A stretch of 64,000 bases of DNA. Origin: Blasia pusilla (taxonomy: Eukaryota > Marchantiophyta > Marchantiopsida > Blasiales). Under the pieces are notes generated by a model. The model saw only the letters and a program-made list of their open reading frames with translations, was not told the origin of the DNA and made no database searches. A program made the position numbers and the translations under genes. The stretch is taken from NCBI GenBank assembly GCA_050084515.1, contig CM114271.1, forward strand, positions 9,796,001-9,860,000. The letters run 5' to 3'. Positions 54,386 through 64,000 of this stretch are shown here, piece by piece; position 1 is the stretch's first letter, and the number at the start of each line of letters is the position of its first letter.

Positions 54386-56186
54386 CAAAAACAAAGATGC
54401 ACTTCGATAAAAATGAGTGATGGAAAACCCATCGGAAGTACAAAAGAGGGGGACTCAAAGAGTCAAAACCTGAAGGCCACAACACGACCAGAAAAGGAAG
54501 AAGGGGCATTCCCCCTAACGATTTAAACTCACCAACAAAGTAGAGACAATATCAAGCAACAACAAGAGAGCTATGACTACTACTAAGTGGGCCTCTAGCG
54601 CCGGCGTCTCCCACTGAGCTGAGCTCGCCGCCGCAAAATCCCATTAGCCTGGGCACGCCGCAACGCTTATGGAGACCGCCGCCTACAATACAAAATCGCA
54701 GTAGCTAAGGACAACCCATTTTCGAGTGGAGATGATGGGCGCGATCCGTGAACGAAGTCGAACCTCTCCCCATAGCCCCATACATCTCTATGGCCGTGGG
54801 GATGAAGATGTGTCCTCGTGTAGTCGATCAGAGATATGTGTCTTCTTCGCCGCCGCTCCTTGTAGCATTCGCCCTTGGGCCACCACTTGGGCTCTGACCG
54901 CCTTGCCTCCCGCGTAGGATCTGTGACTACCACGCCCGCCACAACCACCTCAGCCTCACGTGTCATGTAGAGATCGGCACGAATGAGGGAATCTCGCATG
55001 GAGTAGTGCCTCTCTCTCTCAGACATGGAAGCCACTCTCCCGAGCAACATCGAACATGATATCCCGCCTTTGCATCGTGAGTGGCTATCCTCTCACCCCA
55101 ATCGACAGCGTGCCAAATGCACACCAAGTGGATCAGCTCGCGACACTCGCGGTGTGTCGAACCAACCACCGATGGTTGGGGAGGCCAAAGCGGAACCGCA
55201 TCGCATGTGGTATAGGTAAGTGGTGCGTCTGAAAGCTGGAGAAGGGGCGTGCCCCTACCCATGAGCCTGCCCCTTTCCGGAGCAAGAGCGAATCACGGGC
55301 CCTAACCTCCATGGGGATATTCGTCGGACATAGTGCCTCTAAAAACTTCCTCAAAGTGGGCTTCCATCAAGGAAGATTGGAGCCCAGGCCCGACCGGAGG
55401 TAACTAAGGAGGAGAAAGTGGGGACAACGGCTCGGCCTCAACTCGAAGGGAATCTCTACAAGTGTGAGTGAAGACGAAGTGGGAAAGAGCCATCCTCGAC
55501 CTGGGAGACGAGTGTAGAAGGAGCGGTCTATCTCTAACCAAAAATCGGGAGCAAAGGAGGGGTGCCACTATGGCCCAACTCCCTAAAAAGCGGAGGGCGC
55601 CACTAACTCGGTCGAGAGAAGACCTACTCCACCAAAAGAAATCGGCCAAGAGGGCTGTCTCACGAGCTAACTCCCCATGGGGCACTCTAAGGAGCCGGGT
55701 CCTAGAAGATCCCCAAACACTGCATGAGCTTCCTATCAAAGGATCTATATAGGGAAGAAAGGTGACTAGATGTCCGAGCAGTTCTAGTGAGGTAACCAGG
55801 TCTACGAGCAAAACAAGAAGAGAGAATGCCGAAGGCGACTTGAGGGTCACCAATCCTCGTAAGATCATCAACGTGGAGAAGATCCTCGGTAAGAGAGCCG
55901 CCATTTAAAGTCGATACAAAGTCCCGGCTCCCGAGCGGTACTCCCAAGACTCAAGCCCCCGACAGTCGCAAGAAGCCGTCGGGTAAATGTAGATCATCAC
56001 GAGGCCTGATGGAGACCAAGCCTTGCACTTCCCCACCTTCACCGCCAGGCCGACACGTGCCAACTGTGCTGAAAAGTGCTCGAATGCAGGGACAACCAGA
56101 TCTCCAAGACCAACAATATGAGTATCATCTGCCAGCGAAGGGAACATGCAACCCGGGAAAGCCTCCACCGTAGAACTGTGCTGAAA
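54386..56186 (-). mobile_element. 5'-truncated LINE fragment 2
   Basis: About 1.8 kb on the minus strand, flanked by the 12-bp duplication AGAAGCTCTCAA (54374-54385 and 56187-56198). From its 5' end it encodes the RT active-site segment FPSLADDTHIVG (about 56130-56095) and GLAVKVGKCKAWSP. Long broken stretches follow, then the C-terminal zinc-binding region with GERIATHDA and RHYSMRDSLIRADLYM. Its 3' end (TCGAAGTGCATCTTT) is shared with fragment 1. Frameshifts are frequent. Confidence 0.82.
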
Positions 56187-56198
56187 AGAAGCTCTCAA

Positions 56199-58710
56199 AG
56201 GCCACAAGTGCCGTGCTATATTGCTAAGGGAGATTTACAACAATATTGACGATTTGGTATTGGTACGTACATGAACTAAAATTCGTTACTTCCTTTCTCC
56301 AATATGATAATGAATGACATGCCAAAAGCGTTTGAAAGCGTCTGAAGCGGTGCTATTTTAGATGAGCTGTCTCAAGTTTGGGAGCCCCTCTACACCGCCG
56401 ATTCAACATCTCCAGTTTATTGGTGACCGATCCTGGACATGTTTGCTTTGACCCCCTATTGAAGAGGCTGCTGATTGGCTGACTCGCAAAGGAGGGAGAA
56501 AGCATCGAACTTGTCGGGGGCCCTTGGAGACTTATTGTGTCCGGTTATTATTGCTAGTGTCGCATAGGGTTGGAATCTGGATCGATACCCCCTTCGGTGT
56601 ACGGGATCATAGAACCGGCATTCTTTGTAATGCCAGCTGGTAAAATTTAGGAATTCCCGATATGTACAGCAAACTTTCGGGAAAAATCCGACGAGCTCGG
56701 GAAATTTTGGTGCCCACTGCCTTCGGTATCTCACTTGCCCTTAAATGTAGACGTGGTTTCCGCTCGACAGAATGTTTCTCTAGATCCCGAATTAAGTTCA
56801 GACGTGGTTTGAGGGAAGGGACGGGAAAATGGCCGAGTTGCGCACACTTGGGCTTTCACTCCATCTTGATTTCAAGCAGATGAAGCAATTTAGTAAACTG
56901 TTCATATCTCTCGAAGATCGGGGAGGATATGGGTGATCTTGTTCTTGGACTTAAACCGTTGGACTCATCGTTTCATTGCTTCCTTGCACTATGAGGATGA
57001 CTCGTTCGTTAGTGGACAAGGAAATATGAAATTATGAAAGCGAGTTCATAAGGACAGAAGGAAGGCGAGTTCATATTAATGCGCATCGCGTGGTGCACTA
57101 TGTCGATGTGTGCAAAATCTGTTTATAACGCATTGGGGTGACTACTCCAGTAAGTGTAGTGGGAGTAACTAGACGGGTAAGGGTCTCGTTGGCTTTGGGG
57201 AAGTGTAATGACAACGGACATCATTTATTTAAATTGGGAATATGAAGATGTGTCTAGGATATCACAAAACGAGAAGAAGACGGAATATGGTAGTTGTAAA
57301 TACAAATCCTCCAGCGAATGGACAGGAACTAATCCACTATTTCACAAACTCAATAGTGATAAACCGTTAACTAAGAGGAATAATATTTCCTTGTTTAATA
57401 TATTAGCAATTAATTTAAGCACATGTGATTTGAAGGACATCACAAGGACATCATATATATTTCCCTTACGAGACACGAGAGGATCTATTCTCTCATGGAT
57501 AATCGCGTAATTTCTACATTCCTAAACTTATCGTACCTCCCGATTTCGGCTTGAGGGTTTTCTTACAAGGTGCTCAATGATATTGCGATTCTATAATTAT
57601 CCCTATCATTATTTTCGCATGTACATAGTGTCTACATGATGGTACCACAATCGAGCGTTTTGTTCTATACCCTACTCACTCCTACCCGTGATTATACTTC
57701 TAATGATGGCTTACTTCAAGGCGAATTCATTCAGCAAACAACGAGGACTCCTCACCAAATTATACTTTGGGAACTGGACGTATCATAACTTCTATCGTAA
57801 AACAGGGGGCAAAAATAGGAGTACTTAAGTGCCTTTTGTTCCTCCATAAACGACGATTAGTGGATGTAACCGACACACTTAGAGTGGGCTAATCTGGCGG
57901 ACGATGTGAATAAATGTGAGGGGAATCCTTCTTGGAACAGTACGCGGAGCTAATGCAACTGCGAAGACTCCACCCCATAATACAATTGCGCCTCTCATGC
58001 CCAATTCGTCTCACGTCTTCCTAAGTAGGACAGTAATGCCCATCTTACGGAACCCGGTAATCACGTCCGCAGGAGTACCGGACGCCAAGATGCTCTTCAA
58101 TACGCGTTAATCTACACAGTACAAGGTACAGTATAGTACAGCGTCTTCCTTCGCTGGCAACCGCAGTTTTCCAGGACCACGTTTACCCCGATTTTGTTGA
58201 CTAACGCCGCTCCTTGGGGGTTGAGTTATCCATTATTTGCCTTTTTTCTCTATTTGTTCTAAGCATCCTTATTATCCTATGTAATTTTTAAGATGTATTT
58301 GTTAGTTCGTGTCATGTAGGGTTTAAACGAGTGTGGAGGTCCCATATGGGATTGATCCTCCCGGCAATGTGAAACCAAAATAATTGTGGGAGTTTATTAT
58401 CTACATAATCAAAAGAGGACGGGTTTGGGGAAACCCTCCTAAGGTGTTGACATCTGTTTTCTAAGTTCTCTTATGATGTCCAGAGTCCTTGGGAGGAAAG
58501 AGATCATGAAATTTTTCGTACATAATACATGACAACCCTCTTTCCGCAATCCTTGGAGTAGAACCCTTGGAGGATAGACGTGACATCGCCAAGTTGAAAT
58601 GATGGAGGCAATTGGAGAAAATGGAGTCCCATCCCTAAAGAGTTGATGGGGAAAACTTGGACCCAAAGAAGACCCGTGAAGCATGCCAAATCTTGGACGA
58701 AAGAGGTTCA
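56199..58710. other. Intergenic region without recognisable genes
   Basis: No conserved domain is seen. A sequence at 58315-58375 (GGTTTAAACGAGTG..CCCATATGGGAT) has a small palindrome but no clear context. Confidence 0.5.
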
Positions 58711-58731
58711 AGGGTTTAGGGTTTAGGGTTT
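58711..58731. repeat. Short TTTAGGG-type repeat
   Basis: Three AGGGTTT heptamers in a row, the plant-type telomere unit. Too short to be an interstitial telomere tract of note; it may be a telo-box-like motif. Confidence 0.85.
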
Positions 58732-58849
58732 GCTCCTGAACTGTGGGAGCAAGATGAGAAAGAATTTGTGGATACCATAACCAAAGCAGTGGGCAAACAC
58801 TCACAACAGAACAACATGGAGGAAGCGATGAAAATTTGTAACCTCTCTC

Positions 58850-59155
58850 TTGACGGTATATCTTGAGAAGACAAAATTGAAGAACTATTTGCAAGGAATC
58901 CGTTGCTTGGAAGCCCGACTCAAGTTCAAGTTTAGGACGTGGGAAATACACTTGAACCATAAGAAAAGTAGGATGGGAACACAACTAAACTCTCGCGCCT
59001 TGTGTGACGATGGGGATGAAACCTCTAGTCATTACTTGGTCTCATGTGCAAAATTCACAACACACAAAGCAAGAGCATATGGTGATATTGCTAAGCTGGT
59101 AATACCACAATTGTTCAACACATTCAGTAGCCTTGATTTATTGCGCAAAAGCTGA
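58850..59155 (+). pseudogene. Possible LINE ORF2 C-terminal fragment
   Basis: An open stretch includes RMGTQLNSRALCDDGDETSSHYLVSC followed by AKFTTHKARAYGDI. The C...ETSxHYLxxC spacing resembles the zinc-binding tail of plant LINE ORF2 proteins. No RT part is seen. Only a suggestion. Confidence 0.35.
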
Positions 59156-59159
59156 TGTA

Positions 59160-60655
59160 CAGGTAAGTAATGTCTATGGAGGATCCTAATCAGGTAAAGT
59201 AGATGGTGCGATGAAGAGTTTCTTGGATGACACTTGGAAGCTCCGCACCAACACGTTGTTTGGTCAACACTCACACTATATGAGAGTGTCACCCTCCTCT
59301 CATATGGCTACTTCTTCCACACCCATCCTAGTTCATGCACCGTCCAACCAGGGCACAAGATCTATGGTTGTAAGGCTATGAAAGGCACTACTTAATGAGT
59401 ACATTTTCTCTTTCTTTTTTTCTTTTTTTCTTTTTTTCTCTCTAAATTTCTATGAGATATGAGTAGAGTGTTGCTAACGCATGGATTCCATGCAAATGTA
59501 TGATAAGCAAGTTATGTTCCACCGTAAAAATTCAAAATAGTAGGAAATAAGAAAAGTGCATTGAAGATCGAAGGGCTAAAATTTCATGGAAGGAAATTTG
59601 GACTTGCTAGCTTGTATAAGTTTAAAAATGTTGAATACAAAATTTGGTTTCCAAATATTTTAATATGGGGAACTAAAATTAGCAACTATAGACATTAATA
59701 ACTTCATTAAATATTTTTCTAGTTTCTTATTTTCCAGAAATGCAAGAAAAAATATTTGATTACCGAATTCTCAACGTGTATGGAGAATTTTCCACATCGT
59801 TGAAGGCATGAATTACAGGAAGATGTGAAAATATAAACGAAACCTATAAAAAATTGTTAACGAAATGAAAATTGAAACCAATACTTTTGGAAATAAGAAA
59901 TTGAAACAGTGTAGAATAAACCTTTGACAGATATTGCTGGTGGACGGAAAGGTTAAACTGTCAAGTGTACGACCTTTGCCTACCCGCGGCTTTTCTTGTG
60001 CTTGTCCTGCGGTTTCATAATGAGGTTCTACTCGAAACGTGGTAAGATGACTGTGAGCACGCAGGTTTTGTGTATAGGTCCACATCTGACATGCGTCAGG
60101 CCAGGGCGCTTACGCAGGATCATCTGTATTTTTTTGATGAAAGAAATAGTCGGCCGGTTTTGTTACACTGTTTGTTTGCTCGAAACGTTAGACAGAAATT
60201 ACCCAAGATATTGTCCAGTAGAAAATGACATTTCGCAACTGTGGCAAGCATTTCCCAGTGGCCGAAAAGTCATTGTGTTGGGTACTGTATAGCAGAACTG
60301 TAGAACGGAAAGTAGGCGGACGGTGCGCGACAGTCAACTCAATACTGTATAAAAGTCTCCAGTATGTGCGTACAGTACAAAGAAGGGCAGCGAGAATCGT
60401 CGTACTTTCAGTTCATGTGGTATTTCGAGTTGGGCGTCGGGCGTCGTCAGTTCATTGAACTTCATTCCGTCACCGGTTGGACGCACCCGCAGTTTTGACC
60501 AAGCCGGTTCGGGGACTCGGGGAGAACGGACGAGGCGAGCGAGGTACGTATGAGGTGTAGTTTTTCCTCTTGAGGGAAAATTATAAAATACACATTTTAA
60601 TAGAACTGGGACGGAAAACCAATCCGGATACAAAGGAGGGAAAATTAGAGAGGTT
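59160..60655. other. Intergenic region without recognisable genes
   Basis: It contains a CTTT-rich pyrimidine tract (59404-59445). Nothing with a recognised domain. A TATA-like GTATAAAAG lies near 60342. Confidence 0.5.
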
Positions 60656-60659
60656 AGGG

Positions 60660-60750
60660 GCGTCAGGGTTGCATCTCATGTCAAAACGTCGTCCGTCGGG
60701 TACCTCGTGTTCTTGTCCGAAAATGCAACCCGTCCGACGGATTGCATTTA
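60660..60750. repeat. Stray fragment of the transposon palindrome array
   Basis: TACCTCGTGTTCTTGTCCGA followed by a GCAACCCGTCCGACGGATTGC-like palindrome matches 20675-20740 in the central array of MULE copy C. It is the only member of this family seen right of 44 kb and lies about 1.8 kb upstream of the TRM-like start codon. Confidence 0.7.
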
Positions 60751-60759
60751 TAGGGGCCG

Positions 60760-62571
60760 GGATCCGCAGAGTAGAACATCCTCGCGAGTCGCGACCTGAC
60801 CTGATGATCCCGAGGACGTCATGTTTTCCCTGGTTCCCATGAACGGCCTCTCCTCTAGGGTCAGAGTGACCACAAGCACGCATTTTACCGTAAGAGGAAC
60901 CGCCGTATAACTCGATTCTGGCGCCCAAAAGTTTTGCACGCATAAAACTCAGCCACGCCCATAGGTTGCGAGTACGCTGCTGCACCCATGGGATCCGGCT
61001 TTTAATGGAGTTCATCGTGACCATAATGCCCTAACTAGTGACGACTGGTCGGTCGGAGAGAGACGGGGCAGGGGATAGATTAGAGAAGAGAGGAGACGGC
61101 AGGGCAGGGAAAAGGAGACGATGGTAATTGAGTGGGGTCCGCTTGAGAGGGAAGAGCAGTGAAGTCACGAGCGTCTCTGTCTCTCTAGACCTGGACACGG
61201 GGCCCACGATGCCAGCTGCCGGGTGAGGAGGACTGGAGACTGAGCAGCGATGCGGGGCAAGCGGAGTAGTGTAGAGAAGAGAGAGAAGGCCCGCATTACC
61301 ATTCTATCACTCTCTAGAATTGGGTTCTTCCTTCTATGACTTGTAGAGGATTGAAGCGAGGTAGCTGTCGTCCTTCTGGTGTGGAATCACCAGCTCCTAC
61401 AACGTAAGCGAATTTGAGAACGGTGAAGACACAAGAGGAGAGAGCTGGACAGAACTGTACTCCTTGAACGAGAAAAGAAGACGTGAAGCGAAGCGAAGCA
61501 CACTAACATCAGCGAGAGGAGGAGAGTGATCGTAAATCGTTGCGAATGAGCCACGGGGCTTTGAGGGACGAGGATTGGTTGAGAGATTAATAGGAACGGG
61601 GTTTTATTTTTCTTGATTGTTTTGCTGGAAGGGTATCAGTGAAGCAGCGCTGGAGGCCGACTTAAGAAGGCTGCCCAATGGCGTGGAATGAGATTTATAA
61701 AATTGGAGAGTATCGATCTGACATAATGTGGCGGCTCTTTTGTCACTTGGTGTAATCGACGATGCGAGATACAGTGACGGGCTTGCGTGTTCTCATTTGT
61801 AAGTGTTCTCTCGTTTGTGCCGGTCTAAATGCTACAAGATCTGCAATTGGAGGGCAGTTATGTCGTAGAACTCTATCTCATGCAGTATTTCCCCCTCAAC
61901 AGCGGATCCATTCGTGAAGCGTCATGCGAAACATAGGTAAGACATATGTTTCCGTAAGAAGCAACGTCATTCTGTCTGCGTACTGAACTGGCTAACTTGC
62001 AATTTATGCTTTCGGGAGACGTTGCCGCTGACGTTGACGTATGTATTTCATCTACTTGGTGAACAGATCCGAAAATTCGTCGCACACGTACTTGCAAAGT
62101 TTTGCATTCGTGTATTGCGAGCATTGTTCGTGTGATCGAGGTTTTGTGTTTGCAGAAGCTGTGTGGTGAGTGATGCGTCCCTACCTTGTGTACTGTTACA
62201 GAGGTAGTGCGAATGTCTGGCTTGGGCTCCGAGATTCGAATCTACTCGGTACCAGGCCTTCCTAGTTACTTAGTTTCTCGTCTCCCTCCTCTTCTGTCGT
62301 CTTTCCTCTCTCTGAAAATTAGGCAGCTCACTTCACTATCCACACTAGCGTGACAAGCACGCTATTCGGTGGTTGTTTGTTAACGAGTTATAATTGCACC
62401 TTGTCTCCGATCATGCAATAGCAGGGAGCTGCAGTCAGGGGCCTAATGTTGGTTCAAACTCCTCTAATCTCATGCAATGTTGTGCAGACAGACGCACTGT
62501 AAGGTCCATTTCGAGAAAGGTCAGACTTGCCGCGGCTCTGACTGCTAGCTTTGAGTCGAAGGAATCGCAAC
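60760..62571 (+). promoter_or_regulatory. Upstream and 5' untranslated region of the TRM-like gene
   Basis: No transposon sequence is recognised here. The stretch 61040-61520 is rich in GAGA and AGAG, as often seen around plant transcription starts. TTTATAAAAT at 61693 is a possible TATA element. CAGAAGCTGTGTGGTGAGTG near 62155 could be a 5' UTR splice donor. The transcription start and any leader introns cannot be fixed by eye. Confidence 0.4.
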
Positions 62572-64000
62572 ATGCCGCGCGGGGAGGTCGCTAGACAGAT
62601 CAGCTTGTTTGCTGATAGTACCCCACCTGGTTGTATGGGTGGCATGCTGCAAATGTTTGACTGGAACAGCGCTCTTTTAGGGAAGAAACTTCTTACGGAT
62701 CCAGACTTCGCTGATGGTGAGTTTCAAACTGGACCCTGTATATGTCGTGTACAGTTTCACGTTTCCTTTCCACAGCAATTCCATGCCTCTCCAATGGTTT
62801 TCCCATCTTAGTTGGAAGTTGCGCACTAATCACAATAAGTGCAGTGTGAGCCGATATGCACTTCCCCGAGCTTTATCTCATCTCCGCAATTTCAGGCACC
62901 AGGATCTACACGCGAAATTCATGGCTATGTATTGTATCGTGTGATCGACATAGATTCATTATTTTTACTCTGAGCCTGAATGATTGACAGGCCTTGAAGC
63001 TCCGAGGAACAGTCTTGACATGTTGGGAGGAAGTGTAGGAAATGTCGACACCCCCAAGAGGAGTTCAGCTAGGAAAGAAGACGGGCCGGTAATTCCGACT
63101 GCCTTACTTGCTGTGTAATATATTCGGCCGGACCTTGCAGCGTGTTAGCACCTTTCAGTTGTTCCCTTACTATCTCAGATCGGCTTCGGAATGCTGTTTT
63201 TCTCACTTCCTCGATCTTGGTTGCAGTACTCTTTCAAGGTTGGGAAGTCCCTGGTTCCTCCCAGGGATTCGTCCGCTTCCGTCAGAGAGTCGGTCGCTTC
63301 CAGGGATTCGTCTGTTTCCACTAGAGATTCGTCTGTCTCTGCTGACACGGAGAAGAGGCGTCGGAGCACGAGTGTGGTTGCGCGTCTCATGGGACTCGAT
63401 CCACTACCGGATGCAACGTCTGTAGCCCCGTCGCAACAAACTCCACCAACAGCACCAAATCAGCCGAAGATTTCGAAGGAGAAGTTCATATTTGCTCAGA
63501 AATTGCTGAAAGATGCGAAAGATGTGCAATCTGCAACCAGCGAGCAAGTGAGAGATTCGGAATTGAAGGTCGTAAGGGATTCGAGAGTGCCCTACATTGA
63601 GCAAGGAAGAACTTCCGAATTGAAGTCTTTGAGAGAGCAAAGCATTCTCAGAGCCATGCAGCATCAGCGCGCTGACGTAGACCAGCTTTCAGACAAGGAC
63701 GAGGATTTTGAACCCCTCCCCTTCCGTGATCATCCTCAAGAGAAACAACTACAAGAGTTCAAGAAGCAGTTTGCCACCAAGCTAGCCATTCAAAGCCACG
63801 AGAATCGCGAAAGGCGTCAGTCGGAGTCCTTCAATCGTGAGGTCGAGGTCAAACGTGTCATGGTTCAAGAAAAGATGGACGAGGCCAAAGCAGTGCTCGC
63901 GCGTGGAGAGAAAAATGACCCGAAGCGCCTGGCAGCTGCACTCGACAAGCTCAACAAATCGAGGGAGTTCCAGGAGGTTTTGGAAGTGCTGCAATCGAAC
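62572..64000 (+). CDS. LONGIFOLIA/TRM-like protein (DUF3741 family), 5' part
   Basis: Three exons are in frame: 62572-62716, 62991-63088 and 63227-64000 (continuing beyond the window), with GT-AG borders (G|GTGAGT, TTGACAG, CCG|GTAATT, GGTTGCAG). The 339 residues begin MPRGEVARQ. Residues 20-31 (GCMGGMLQMFDW) match the N-terminal M1-type motif of the family. Residues 130-141 (SVVARLMGLDPL) are the diagnostic DUF3741 motif, and 312-339 (DPKRLAAALDKLNKSREFQEVLEVLQSN region) resemble the helical motif before the family's central region. Family members bind microtubules or recruit TON1-like proteins and affect cell shape; this role is by family only. No stops or frameshifts occur. A RDSS(V/A)S repeat lies at residues 94-120. 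The ATG at 62572 is preferred because no upstream in-frame ATG precedes it in the same open stretch. Confidence 0.85.

Noticed and set aside
58711-58731. Interstitial telomere tract
   Set aside because: Only three heptamers; too short to infer a chromosome end or fusion.

Overview
The window looks like nuclear DNA of a land plant. The evidence is nested plant-type LTR retrotransposons (Ty1/copia with the initiator-tRNA-Met primer site, Ty3 elements), non-LTR (LINE) fragments, spliced genes with GT-AG introns, TTTAGGG-type repeats, and one apparently intact host gene of the LONGIFOLIA/TRM (DUF3741) type at the right edge. A non-flowering plant is possible but not proved. About nine tenths of the window is mobile DNA, most of it decayed. 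All family calls were made by reading the sequence; no database search was run.

Layout. 1-10.9 kb holds three overlapping, mutually interrupted copies (A, B, D) of one large DNA transposon. From 10.9 to 38.2 kb a Ty3-type retrotransposon (+ strand) carries two large insertions. The first is a 12-kb Mutator-like element (MULE copy C, 15330-27314, 8-bp target duplication AGGAAATT). The second is a complete-looking Ty1/copia element (28102-34366, minus strand, 5-bp duplication GGAAT), which itself carries a solo LTR (32241-33269, duplication TCCCA). From 38.3 to 47.6 kb are a second, minus-strand Ty3 remnant split by a LINE, a fifth transposon copy (E), a third Ty3 LTR with its extra ORF, and a copia fragment. 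47.6-60.7 kb is mostly unrecognised intergenic DNA with foldbacks, tandem repeats and LINE remains. 60.8-64 kb is the 5' part of the TRM-like host gene.

The most interesting object is MULE copy C and its relatives. It has a minus-strand MULE-type transposase gene with a SWIM zinc finger and, divergently transcribed, a second multi-exon gene. That gene joins a ParB-like domain (DGNHRF motif) to a beta-class N4/N6 DNA-methyltransferase fold with motif order IV-VI-VIII-X-I. The catalytic motif IV is altered in every copy in which it can be read. The introns, the divergent intergenic region and the 3' flanks are filled with roughly 70 short palindromes, each with arms close to GCAACCCGTCGGA. Their variants often keep base pairing by paired changes on both arms. 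They are almost confined to this element family. I suggest, as a testable inference, that the ParB-methyltransferase-like protein recognises these palindromes, in the way ParB recognises parS or the VANC proteins of VANDAL transposons recognise motifs in their own non-coding DNA. All copies here carry stops or frameshifts, so these are relics of such a system rather than working versions.

A second unusual point is the Ty3 family. It carries an extra sense-strand ORF between pol and the 3' LTR (three copies in the window) and its own repeated short motif (AGTGCTTCG / GAAGCACT) in the LTR and post-pol DNA.
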